Assembly: GCF_025460765.1 (NCBI RefSeq)
Contig: NZ_JAMWEG010000001.1
Location: 186,001-250,000, forward strand
Direction of reading: 5' to 3'
Source: Micromonospora sp. MA102
GTDB lineage: Bacteria; Actinomycetota; Actinomycetes; Mycobacteriales; Micromonosporaceae
Length of the DNA stretch: 64,000 nucleotides
The notes under the pieces: model-generated
What the model saw: the letters and a program-made list of their open reading frames with translations, nothing else
Told to the model about the DNA's origin: nothing
Database searches by the model: none
Position numbers and translations under genes: made by a program
Part shown: positions 48,066 to 56,052 of the stretch, piece by piece
Layout of the letters: each line of letters starts with the position of its first letter
How positions within the stretch are numbered: the stretch's first letter is position 1

Positions 48066-48536
48066 ATGACCGACCGCCTGAGCCCCGGCGACCCCGCCCC
48101 CGAGTTCACCCTCCCCACCGACAGCGGCGGGACCCTGTCCCTGGCCGACCTGCGCGGCCGCAAGGTCATCCTGTACGCGTACCCGGCCGCCATGACGCCC
48201 GGCTGCACCAAGCAGGCCTGCGACTTCCGCGACTCGCTCGCCTCGCTCCAGGCCGCCGGCTACGAGGTGGTCGGCATCTCCCCCGACAAGCCCGAGAAGC
48301 TGGCCAAGTTCCGCGACCGCGACGCCATCACCTTCCCGCTGGTCGCCGACACCGACAAGTCGGTGCTGACCGCGTACGGCGCGTTCGGCGAGAAGCAGAT
48401 GTACGGCCGCACCGTCACCGGCGTGATCCGCTCGACCTTCGTCGTCGACGAGGACGGGAAGATCGAGCGGGCGCTCTACAACGTCAAGGCCACCGGGCAC
48501 GTCGCCAAGCTGCGCCGCGACCTCGGGCTCGACTGA
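48066..48536 (+). CDS. bcp: Thiol peroxidase, Bcp/PrxQ family
   Basis: The 156-residue peroxiredoxin reduces peroxides with thioredoxin. It contains SLADLRGRKVILYAYPAAMTPGCTKQACDFRDS with the peroxidatic Cys and the resolving Cys five residues later, as in PrxQ; I split this as VILYAYPAAMTPGCTKQAC. The usual Phe of the FYP motif is Ala-Tyr-Pro here, a common actinobacterial change. ATG 48066 follows a leaderless-type promoter. It is a single gene divergent from the metal importer. Confidence 0.93.
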   Translation: MTDRLSPGDPAPEFTLPTDSGGTLSLADLRGRKVILYAYPAAMTPGCTKQACDFRDSLASLQAAGYEVVGISPDKPEKLAKFRDRDAITFPLVADTDKSVLTAYGAFGEKQMYGRTVTGVIRSTFVVDEDGKIERALYNVKATGHVAKLRRDLGLD

Positions 48537-48555
48537 GCCTGTCGGAGGGCGCCGT

Positions 48556-48561
48556 TACCGT
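48556..48561 (+). promoter_or_regulatory. -10 hexamer TACCGT, leaderless HNH gene
   Basis: TACCGT ends 6 nt before ATG 48568. Confidence 0.5.
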
Positions 48562-48567
48562 CGGCGC

Positions 48568-49467
48568 ATGCCTCGCTACAAGTACTCGCCCGAGACCTTG
48601 GCGGCAGCGGCGGCGGAGGCACGGAGCATCGCGGCGGTGCTCCGGATACTGGGCATACCGATGAGCGGCGGCTCGCACGCCCACATCAGTCGGCAGCTGA
48701 AGCGCTTCGGCGTCGACACCTCCCACTTCACCGGGCAGGGGCACAACCGCGGCGTGCGGGGCCAGCGACAGGCACCGTCGGGCATTCTGGTCCGACTACC
48801 GCCGGACGCGGCCAGAACGCCCGGCTTCCGACTCCGGCGCGCCCTGGCCGCCACCGGCGTCCCCGAACGATGTGAGATTTGCGGCCTCGGCCCGAGGTGG
48901 CAAGGTGCGCCACTGATCCTCCACGTCGACCACATCAACGGCGACCGGCTCGACAACAGGCCATCCAACCTGCGCCTACTGTGTCCCAACTGCCACAGCC
49001 AGACCGCGACCTACGCCGGCCGGGTCCGCACGCAGGCCGGCCCGGCCGACTCGCCGAACGTCTCGGCCCGCTGCAACTCGGGCGACGGGCCGTCGCGGGA
49101 CGCCGAGACCTTGGTCAGGGAGGTCAGCGCCGGTCGCATGACCACCATGGAGGCCGCCCACCTCCTCGACTGCACGAGAGACCACGTGAGCAGATTGCGG
49201 CGGCGCCTGGAAGCAACTGGAACCATCGCAGCGCCGTCACGGGTCCGTGACCGACCGATCCAGCGCCGGTTCCGGGATCCCGTCATTCGCTTCGCACTCG
49301 CGCACCCCGAGGCCGGATCCCGGAAGATCGCCGAGGCGCTGACCGAGGCGTCCGGCGGAGGCGCGGCGATCAGCCATCGCACCGTCCAGGCGATCCTCCG
49401 GGAGGCTGGGCTCACCAACCTGGAGACCAGACGCACTAGACTCAGCGGGTCTGCGGGAGTGGCGTAA
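48568..49467 (+). CDS. HNH endonuclease fused to helix-turn-helix modules
   Basis: The 299-residue protein has an N-terminal domain of the type GGSHAHISRQLKRFGVDTSHFTG (residues 34-56) found in free-standing actinobacterial and phage HNH proteins, a complete HNH-zinc finger (C102, C105, H119, D121, H122, N134, C139, C142, H143 in HVDHINGDRLDNRPSNLRLL), a helix-turn-helix (MTTMEAAHLLDCTRDHVSRL) and a second one near residues 230-285 (AGSRKIAEALTEA, ISHRTVQAILREAGL) like those of IS481-type integrases. Its last five codons and stop (49453-49467) lie within the tRNA-Leu gene. Rare AGA and CTA/TTG-like codons occur near the end, which suggests recent arrival. It could be a homing-type or mobile nuclease; no partner gene is next to it. 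Confidence 0.85.
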   Translation: MPRYKYSPETLAAAAAEARSIAAVLRILGIPMSGGSHAHISRQLKRFGVDTSHFTGQGHNRGVRGQRQAPSGILVRLPPDAARTPGFRLRRALAATGVPERCEICGLGPRWQGAPLILHVDHINGDRLDNRPSNLRLLCPNCHSQTATYAGRVRTQAGPADSPNVSARCNSGDGPSRDAETLVREVSAGRMTTMEAAHLLDCTRDHVSRLRRRLEATGTIAAPSRVRDRPIQRRFRDPVIRFALAHPEAGSRKIAEALTEASGGGAAISHRTVQAILREAGLTNLETRRTRLSGSAGVA

Positions 49468-49539
49468 CAGGCAGCCGCGATAGGTTTAGGTCCTATTGTC
49501 CGAAAGGACGTGGGGGTTCGACTCCCCTCTCCCGCACCA
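49453..49539 (+). tRNA. tRNA-Leu (TAG), CCA encoded
   Basis: An 87-nt class II tRNA: acceptor GCGGGAG pairs with CTCCCGC, followed by discriminator A and CCA. The anticodon stem ATAGG/CCTAT closes a loop TTTAGGT with anticodon TAG. A variable arm TCC-GAAA-GGA is present and the T-arm is GGGGGTTCGACTCCCCT. It reads CTA leucine codons. The first 15 nt serve as the last codons and stop of the HNH gene. Confidence 0.93.
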
Positions 49540-49604
49540 GCAGCGGTGTCACGTGGATCACGAACCCGGGTCGGCGCCGCGTCGGCTCGCGGAGGATGGC
49601 GGGC

Positions 49605-50135
49605 GTGAACCTGCGCTTCGTCCTCGACCCCGATCTCACGCCTGCGCTGCGCGACCAGATCATCGCGCTCTGGGTGGACGTGACCAACGCCGGCGGCGCC
49701 GTCGGCTTCGTCGCCCCGGTGACCGACGCCGACGTGCGGCCCATGGCCGCCGCGACCTTCGCCGCGATCGCCGACGGGCCGGACCGGCTGCTGGTCGGCT
49801 ACGAGGGCGATCGCCTCGTCGGCGTCCTGATCATCGCGCACAACCGCTTCCACCTGAAGACGCACTGGCGGGTGCTGAAGCGGGTCATGGTGCACCCCGA
49901 CACGCAGGGACGCGGCTACGGCGCGGCGCTGATGCGCGAGGCCGAGCGGATCGGTCGGGAGCTGGGCCTGGCGGCACTGCACGTGACCGTCCGGGACGGG
50001 CTGGGCCTGGGCGGGTTCTACGAGCGCCTCGGGTACCGGGAGGTCGGGCGGCTGCCCGGCGCGCTGCGGCTCGCCCCGGGCGACGACCGGGACGAGGTCT
50101 TCATGTGGCTCGACCTGGGCGCCGAGGCGGCCTGA
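49605..50135 (+). CDS. GNAT-family N-acetyltransferase
   Basis: The 176-residue single-domain acetyltransferase has GNAT motif A VMVHPDTQGRGYGAALM (R/Q-x-x-G-x-G/A) and C-terminal FYERLGYREVGRLPGAL. I chose GTG 49605 because GGAGG lies 9 nt upstream; ATG 49596 is in frame but would place the ribosome binding site directly against it. Its substrate is unknown. It stands alone between the tRNA-Leu and the convergent expansin. Confidence 0.85.
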   Translation: MNLRFVLDPDLTPALRDQIIALWVDVTNAGGAVGFVAPVTDADVRPMAAATFAAIADGPDRLLVGYEGDRLVGVLIIAHNRFHLKTHWRVLKRVMVHPDTQGRGYGAALMREAERIGRELGLAALHVTVRDGLGLGGFYERLGYREVGRLPGALRLAPGDDRDEVFMWLDLGAEAA

Positions 50136-50184
50136 CCGCCGCGGCCGCCGAGCCTTGGGCGACCTTGGCGATGCACGGACCAGG

Positions 50185-51027
50185 TCAGTCGCAGGCGGCC
50201 GCGACCGGCGCGGGGGTGGCGGGCGGGGCGGCGGCCGCGTCCAGCACGGCGGCGGGAGTGCCGGGCGGCGTGGTGACCGTCGGGGTGGCGGAGACGCGGA
50301 TGCGGTACGGCCCGGGGCCGGCGCCGGAGGCGATGAGCCAGTAGTTGTAGTCCTGGCGGGTGGCGGCCCGCCACGAGTCGCCCTGCCGTACCTCGACGGC
50401 GCGTAGCGGGTTGCCGTGGTCGCCGACCAGGACGGCGAACCACCACTGCGAGGCGCCCTCCTTGACGCGGAAGGTGAGCGGGCCGGGCAGTGGCGGGTCG
50501 ACCACGGCGCGGTAGCTGACCTTGACGACGCCCTGCACCGGGTCGGCGATCCGGGCGAACGCCTCGGCGGAGAGGTCGAGGTGGCCGGGTTCGCACTCCG
50601 GGCACTGGTCCATGACGAGGACGCGGACGGTTCCCTTTGGGCCGGTGACGTCGAGGTGCCCGCCGCAGGAGGCGCCGGCGGCGTACTCGCCGGGGCCGAG
50701 GGCGACGTAGAGCCGGTTGGCGGGTGCGGCGGGGCGGGAGCAGTTGCCGCCGGCGCCCTTCGAGTCGTAGAAGGTCGCCTTTCCGCTGTGGACGGTGTTG
50801 CCGAGCGGTGGGGCGGCGGGCAGGGCGCGCGGGGGTGGGGCGGCGCAGGCGGGGGTGGCGCCGCCGCGTACCGCGAGGGTCACGGCGACGACGGCGGCGA
50901 GCGCGGCGAGGCCGCCGACGGCGAGCCGGCGGCGGGGCTCGGCCGGGGCTCGGCGGCGGCCGGCCCGGGTGGGTGGGTCCTGGTCGGCGGTGGGCGGGGT
51001 GCGGCCGGGAGCGCTGCCGTCGGTCAC
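50185..51027 (-). CDS. Expansin-like (EXLX1-type) exported protein
   Basis: The 280-residue protein has a basic N-terminus, one hydrophobic segment (residues 35-55), then an RlpA-like double-psi beta-barrel with KATFYDSKGAGGNCS, LGPGEYAAGASCGGHLDVTG, LVMDQCPECEPGHLDLS (the Asp used by expansins) and a C-terminal CBM63-type domain (WWFAVLVGDHGNPLRAVEV). Bacterial expansins loosen cellulose or peptidoglycan-linked networks without hydrolysis. A role in plant-surface or cell-wall interaction is likely. GTG 51027 has a weak CAGCAT hexamer 8 nt upstream. Confidence 0.87.
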   Translation of the reverse strand: MTDGSAPGRTPPTADQDPPTRAGRRRAPAEPRRRLAVGGLAALAAVVAVTLAVRGGATPACAAPPPRALPAAPPLGNTVHSGKATFYDSKGAGGNCSRPAAPANRLYVALGPGEYAAGASCGGHLDVTGPKGTVRVLVMDQCPECEPGHLDLSAEAFARIADPVQGVVKVSYRAVVDPPLPGPLTFRVKEGASQWWFAVLVGDHGNPLRAVEVRQGDSWRAATRQDYNYWLIASGAGPGPYRIRVSATPTVTTPPGTPAAVLDAAAAPPATPAPVAAACD

Positions 51028-51095
51028 GCCGGTCGATGCTGCCGGACCGGTGGGGCGCCGGACAAGCGGGCTAAGCGAAAGCTAAGGCGGGTTCG

Positions 51096-51929
51096 TCACC
51101 AGGCGACGCCGATGCCGTCGCCCGGATACCAGTGCCGGGCGGGGGTTTCCCGGTAGGCGAGGAACCGGCGGCCGGTGCGTTCGGCGTGCTCGGCGAGGAC
51201 GTTGGTGGCGGTGACGTTGTCGGTGAGCAGCATGGCGCCGGGCGCAAGTTTCGGTTCGACCGCCTCGAACTCGCTGCGTTCGTGCACCCGGCTGTGGTCG
51301 CTGTCGTGCAGGAAGAGGTCGACCGGCCGCTCCAGCGCGCCGATCGAGGCGACCGAGTCGCCGATGACGAGGTCGACCACGTCGGCCCAGGGGGTGGCCC
51401 GGGCCAGGTAGCCGGCCTCGGGGTTGATGTCGAGCGAGGTGACCCGGCCGGGGTGGCCCTCGGCGGCGTTGCGGAGCAGGGCGGCGGCCAGGACGCAGCT
51501 GCCGAGGCCCTTGTCCACTCCGGTCTCCACGACGTGGGTGGGCTTGCGGGCGCGGACGATGGCGTACCAGCCGATGCGGCGGGCGTAGCGGACCTGCCGG
51601 TCGGCCAGGCCGCGGCGGGAGGCGGCGGCGGTGGCGGCCTCGATGTGGGTGCGCAGCTTGTCGTCGCCCTCGATCTCGGCGAACCAGCGGCGCACCTGCC
51701 CGACGGGGACGTCGCAGACCACGCTGACGAACCAGGCCAGGTGGTGCCGGCTGAGCTTGGTCAGCTCGTAGGTGTAGTTGTGGTGCTCCCGGGAGGTGAG
51801 CAGCCACCGGGCGGAGGTGCGCAGCACCCGGGCGTCGTGCCGGGCGACCCGGGCCAGGCGCTTCGGGAAGGCGGCGACCGGCGCGAGCCGGGTCCGGGCG
51901 ATGGCCCGGCGGAGCTTCGTTGCATCCAC
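51096..51929 (-). CDS. Class I SAM-dependent methyltransferase (Methyltransf_24 type)
   Basis: The 277-residue protein has a helical N-terminus of about 100 residues, then the SAM-binding Rossmann fold with motif I HVVETGVDKGLGSCVLA, VTSLDINPEAGYL (acidic loop) and VDLFLHDSDHSRVHE. It resembles methyltransferases near glycan or peptide modification genes. The acceptor is unknown. ATG 51929 has GGGTGG upstream. It precedes the exopolysaccharide cluster on the opposite strand and may belong with it. Confidence 0.85.
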   Translation of the reverse strand: MDATKLRRAIARTRLAPVAAFPKRLARVARHDARVLRTSARWLLTSREHHNYTYELTKLSRHHLAWFVSVVCDVPVGQVRRWFAEIEGDDKLRTHIEAATAAASRRGLADRQVRYARRIGWYAIVRARKPTHVVETGVDKGLGSCVLAAALLRNAAEGHPGRVTSLDINPEAGYLARATPWADVVDLVIGDSVASIGALERPVDLFLHDSDHSRVHERSEFEAVEPKLAPGAMLLTDNVTATNVLAEHAERTGRRFLAYRETPARHWYPGDGIGVAW

Positions 51930-52035
51930 CCGTGCCGTTGTATCAGGTTCGCGGCATCGGTCGAGAGGAAAGCGCCGAACGGACGGGTGGGCCTGGCCGG
52001 TCGGACGAGGGTCCCCGTGACGGAGCGTGAGTCAG

Positions 52036-52041
52036 TAGCAT
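52036..52041 (+). promoter_or_regulatory. -10 hexamer TAGCAT, leaderless LCP gene
   Basis: TAGCAT ends 7 nt before ATG 52049. Confidence 0.5.
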
Positions 52042-52048
52042 CGCGGCC

Positions 52049-53125
52049 ATGTCAGATCGCCACCCGCTCGCCCACCCGGACACCCGCTTCCCGTCGTCGG
52101 GAGTGGACACCGGCGCGGCGGAGGAGAACCCGACACCGGCGCCACGTCGCCGCCGTGGCCGGCGGATCGCCCTGATCGTGCTGCTGGTGGTGGTGCTGCT
52201 CGCCGGCGGCGGCCTGCTGGCGGGCGGCCTGTACTACCGGTCGGTCAACTCCTCGATCGACCGGGTGGACGCGTTCACCGGGGTGCCGGAGGAGGCCCGG
52301 CCGCCGGTCGTGGCGAAGGGCGCCATGAACATCATGATCCTGGGCAGCGACTCCCGCGACCCGGAGAACACCGGGGGTTCCCGGAGCGACACGATCATCC
52401 TGGCCCACCTGCCGAAGGACCGGTCGAGCGCACAGCTCATCTCGATCCCGCGGGACACGTGGACGGCGATCCCGCGGTCCAAGGAGGGCCGGGGCGGCCG
52501 CGACGCGAAAATCAACGCGGCGTACGCGTGGGGCGGCGTGCCGCTCATGGTGCAGACCGTGGAGAAGTTCACCGGCGTGCGCGTCGACCATGTGACCATG
52601 GTGGACTTCGCCGGCTTCAAGGAGATTGTGGACGCCCTGGGCGGCATTGACATCGATGTGGAGCAGAACTTCACCTCGACCCACTCGCTGGATCCCAGTG
52701 GCAAGCGCGAGTTCGTCAAGGGCCGGCAGACGATGGACGGGGCCACCGCGCTGGACTACGCCCGGGAGCGGTACGCCTTCGCCAACGGCGACTTCACCCG
52801 GATCAAGCATCAGCAGCAGGTCATCAAGGCGATCCTCGACAAGGCGGCCTCCGGCGGCACGCTGAGCAGCCCCACCAAGCTGAACTCGTTCGTCCGGGCC
52901 ACCGCGAACTCGGTGGCCGTCGACAAGTCGATGTCGCTTGTGGACCTGGCCATGGAGATGCGCCACCTGCGCAGCGGCAACCTCGGGTTCTACACCTGCC
53001 CGGTGAAGGGAACCGGCCGGGTGGGCAGCGAGAGCGTGGTGTTCGCGGACTCGGCGAAGGCCAGGACCCTCTTCGACGCGGTCCGCCGCGACTCGGTCTC
53101 GGAGATCCTTTCCGCCGACAAGTAG
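52049..53125 (+). CDS. LytR-CpsA-Psr (LCP) family glycopolymer transferase
   Basis: The 358-residue protein has a basic cytoplasmic N-terminus, one transmembrane helix (residues 40-60), and the LCP domain with IMILGSDSRD, RSDTIILAHL, ISIPRDTW, INAAYAWGG and GGIDIDVEQ followed by RIKHQQQVIKAIL. The conserved Arg and Asp residues that bind the pyrophosphate lipid are visible. LCP proteins attach wall polymers to peptidoglycan. Its position ahead of an initiating sugar transferase suggests it ligates the exopolysaccharide made here. Leaderless start. Confidence 0.93.
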   Translation: MSDRHPLAHPDTRFPSSGVDTGAAEENPTPAPRRRRGRRIALIVLLVVVLLAGGGLLAGGLYYRSVNSSIDRVDAFTGVPEEARPPVVAKGAMNIMILGSDSRDPENTGGSRSDTIILAHLPKDRSSAQLISIPRDTWTAIPRSKEGRGGRDAKINAAYAWGGVPLMVQTVEKFTGVRVDHVTMVDFAGFKEIVDALGGIDIDVEQNFTSTHSLDPSGKREFVKGRQTMDGATALDYARERYAFANGDFTRIKHQQQVIKAILDKAASGGTLSSPTKLNSFVRATANSVAVDKSMSLVDLAMEMRHLRSGNLGFYTCPVKGTGRVGSESVVFADSAKARTLFDAVRRDSVSEILSADK

Positions 53126-53234
53126 GACATCGGATTGGCGTCCCGGCTCTGGCGGCGGGAGCCGCGCGCTCATATCCTTCGATCGCCCTCACTGTGCTCG
53201 CGCCGGGGAGGGCTGTCACGGGGGAGGATCGACC

Positions 53235-54785
53235 ATGTCAGGCCAACCGGCTACGACAGAGCCGGCGGCGACCGGTCGCTGGCACGAGTCACCGCAGATG
53301 ATGATGCGGCGGCCGGAGACGGACAAGGGCACCGGTCTGCCCTCGGCCGTCCCCGGGGCCCGGTCCGAGAACGGCCCGGTGGCGGCCGCCGCGGAGCCGC
53401 GCGCCGGTCTCGACACGACCGCGGTGCTGCCGTACGCCAGTTCCCGGGCCTCGACGCGCACGCGCTGGCTCCGGGCCTGGATGATGACGGCCCCGGTCGA
53501 CGTCGTCGCGCTGCTCGCGCCGCTGCTGGTGACCCAGAACTACTGGCGCGGCACGCTGGCCAACGCCGTCCTCACGGTGTCCGTCTTCGCGGCCGGTGGG
53601 CTCTACCGGGCGCGCCGGCACCTCAGCATCCTGGACGAGCTGCCGAGCCTCTCGGGGCGGCTGCTGGCCTCGGGCGCGGTGGTCGCCATCGTGGCGGCCT
53701 ACCGGCACGACTCGGTGCCGTACGTCAGCGGTTTCATGCACGGCGTGGCGCTCTCCGCGGCGCTCGTGGTCCTGGGGCGGGCGTGCAGCCGGAAGGTGAC
53801 CCTCCTGGCCCGCCGGCGCCGGTGGGTGGAGCACAACGCGATCGTCGTGGGCGCCGGCCCGATCGGGGTGGAGCTGGCCCGGCTGCTGCGCCGCTACCCC
53901 GAGTACGGTCTGCGCTTCGTGGGCTCGGTCGACACCGCGCCGCCGGACCACGGGGCGGCGGTCCCGCTGCTCGGCACCCTGGACGACCTCGAGCATCTGG
54001 TCCGGTTGCTGGAGTGCGAGGTGCTGGTCATCGCGGACCCGGACTGTCCCGAGTCGGTGCTCATGGAGGCGCTGCTCCGGCAGGCCGATTCGGCGCGTGA
54101 CCTGTGGGCGGTGCCGCGGCTGTGGGGTTCCCGGTCGCACGGCGGCTACCCCGACCACATCGGCGCCATCCCGATCGTGAAGATCGGTGACACCACCTTC
54201 TCCGGCCCGCGGTGGGCGGTGAAGCGCGCCTCCGACGTGGTCCTCGCCACGACGGCGTTGCTGCTGCTGAGCCCGGTGCTGCTGCTGTGCGCGATCGCCA
54301 CGTTCCTCGACGGTGGTCGCGGCATCTTCTTCCACCAGGAGCGGATCGGCCGCTACGGCAAGCCGTTCCAGGTGGTGAAGTTCCGGTCGATGCGGCCGGT
54401 GGACGAGCACGAGTCGCAGACGAAATGGTCCATCGCGCACGACCGGCGGGTCGGGCCGATCGGGCGGTTCATGCGCCGTACGTCCCTGGACGAGCTGCCC
54501 CAGCTGTGGAACATCCTGCGCGGGGAGATGAGCGTGGTGGGGCCCCGGCCGGAGCGGCCGTACTTCGTGGAGAAGTTCTCCGCCGAATACCCGAACTACG
54601 CGATGCGCCACCGGGTGCCGGTCGGGCTGACCGGGCTGGCCCAGGTCAGCGGCCTGCGGGGGGACACGCCGATCTCGGACCGGGCGAGGTTCGACAACTA
54701 CTACATCGAGAACTGGTCGCTGTGGCTGGACGTCAAGGTGGTCCTGCGGACCGTCGCGGAGGTGTTCCGGGCGGGCGGGCGGTGA
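53235..54785 (+). CDS. Polyprenyl-phosphate sugar-1-phosphate transferase (initiating)
   Basis: This 516-residue enzyme would start glycan synthesis by transferring a sugar-1-phosphate to undecaprenyl phosphate. The N-terminal part has four to five helices, then a CoA-binding-like segment VVGAGPIGVELARLLRRYPE, and the C-terminal bacterial sugar-transferase domain with KRASDVVLATTALLLLSPVLL, RIGRYGKPFQVVKFRSM, RRTSLDELPQLWNILRGEM and the catalytic PR pair in VVGPRPERPYF. ATG 53235 follows GGGGGAGG at 7 nt. The sugar is unknown. Confidence 0.92.
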   Translation: MSGQPATTEPAATGRWHESPQMMMRRPETDKGTGLPSAVPGARSENGPVAAAAEPRAGLDTTAVLPYASSRASTRTRWLRAWMMTAPVDVVALLAPLLVTQNYWRGTLANAVLTVSVFAAGGLYRARRHLSILDELPSLSGRLLASGAVVAIVAAYRHDSVPYVSGFMHGVALSAALVVLGRACSRKVTLLARRRRWVEHNAIVVGAGPIGVELARLLRRYPEYGLRFVGSVDTAPPDHGAAVPLLGTLDDLEHLVRLLECEVLVIADPDCPESVLMEALLRQADSARDLWAVPRLWGSRSHGGYPDHIGAIPIVKIGDTTFSGPRWAVKRASDVVLATTALLLLSPVLLLCAIATFLDGGRGIFFHQERIGRYGKPFQVVKFRSMRPVDEHESQTKWSIAHDRRVGPIGRFMRRTSLDELPQLWNILRGEMSVVGPRPERPYFVEKFSAEYPNYAMRHRVPVGLTGLAQVSGLRGDTPISDRARFDNYYIENWSLWLDVKVVLRTVAEVFRAGGR

Positions 54786-54792
54786 CCGGTCC

Positions 54793-56052
54793 TCAGTCGA
54801 CGGTGAGCAGCGGCAGCGGCGTGGCCCGGTAGCCGCCGCCCAGGTAGCGGTCGGGTTCGGCGCCGAGCACCGAGGCCAGGACCGTGCCGAAGACGTCGCG
54901 GAAGTCCACCGTTGCCTTCAGGTCGCCGTCGTCCAGGTCGGTGAGGCTCGGCTGCTCGCCGTGGAGCCCGCCGGCCACCGCCGGCCCCAGGACGAACACC
55001 GGCCCGGCCGTCCCGTGGTCAGTGCCCTGGGAGGCGTTGGCGCGTACCCGCCGGCCGAACTCGCTGTAGACGACCACGGTCACCTGGCGGCCCGCCTCGG
55101 TGCGCGCCATCCGGGCCACGAACGCGGACAGCGCGCGGTCGAGCCGGGTGAGCAGGCTCTCGTGCCCGGCCCGCTCCATGGCGTGGGTGTCGAACCCGTC
55201 GAGGCTCACCGAGTAGACCCGGGTGGGCACGCCGGCCTCGACGCAGCGGGCCACGAGCGCCAGCTGGGTCTCCAGGACGCTGCGGCTGCCGGGGCCGGTC
55301 GTGAGGACCTCCTGCTCGACGCCGCCCGGGGTGGGGCTCTGGTGCTGTTCGGCGTCGCGGACCAGCTGCTCCACCCGGAGCAGGTCGCCGTAGGCGCGAG
55401 CCGCGCGGGCCTGCAGCTCCGGCTCGCCGGGCTCCCCGCGGCCGAGGGCGGCGACGGCGTCGGCGCTGACGCCCGGGGGCAGTTCGAGGCCGCCGACGTT
55501 GACGCAGGAACCGGCCCGGCTCTCCCCCGCGAGCACCGGTGGCAGCACCGGTTCGAAGCTGACGGCGGCCTCCGGGGCGGCCTTCGTGCCGTCGAGCCAG
55601 CGGCCCACCCAGCCGGTCGTCACCGGTTCGGCCGGAGACGCGGTCTGCCAGATGTCCATGGACCGGAAGTGGCTGCGGTCGGGCCGGGGGTAGCCCGCCC
55701 CGAGGACGACCGCCAGCCGCTTCTCGTCCCAGAGCTGCTTCATGCCCCGCATGACCGGGTTCAGGCCCAGGGCGTCGTCCAGGTGCAGCACCTTCTCCGG
55801 GTCGTAGGCCAGCTCCGGCCGCGCGTCGTGGTAGGCGGGATCGGCGTAGGGGACGACGGTGTTCAACCCGTCGTTGCCGCCGTAGAGGGTCACCAGGACG
55901 AGCTTCCTCGACGGCGCGGCGGCACCGTCCCGCCCCGCGGTCCGCAGCAGCTGGGCGAGCCCCATCCCGCCGGCGCCGGCGGCGAGCGCGGCGCCCGCGG
56001 TGACGCCCGAGGCGAGCAGGAACCGACGTCGGGTCTGTGGGTTCATCGTCAT
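54793..56052 (-). CDS. DUF1501 protein with Tat signal
   Basis: The 419-residue protein starts MTMNPQTRRRFLLASGV, a twin-arginine signal, and has the DUF1501 layout: LVTLYGGNDGLNTVVPY, RSHFRSMDIWQTA, DGFDTHAMERAG, VYSEFGRRVRANAS and GTDHGTAGPVFVLG. The fold is alkaline-phosphatase-like with metal-binding residues. Substrates are not known, but these proteins are nearly always paired with DUF1800. ATG 56052 overlaps the DUF1800 stop by ATGA. It may modify or handle secreted polymers. Confidence 0.9.
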   Translation of the reverse strand: MTMNPQTRRRFLLASGVTAGAALAAGAGGMGLAQLLRTAGRDGAAAPSRKLVLVTLYGGNDGLNTVVPYADPAYHDARPELAYDPEKVLHLDDALGLNPVMRGMKQLWDEKRLAVVLGAGYPRPDRSHFRSMDIWQTASPAEPVTTGWVGRWLDGTKAAPEAAVSFEPVLPPVLAGESRAGSCVNVGGLELPPGVSADAVAALGRGEPGEPELQARAARAYGDLLRVEQLVRDAEQHQSPTPGGVEQEVLTTGPGSRSVLETQLALVARCVEAGVPTRVYSVSLDGFDTHAMERAGHESLLTRLDRALSAFVARMARTEAGRQVTVVVYSEFGRRVRANASQGTDHGTAGPVFVLGPAVAGGLHGEQPSLTDLDDGDLKATVDFRDVFGTVLASVLGAEPDRYLGGGYRATPLPLLTVD

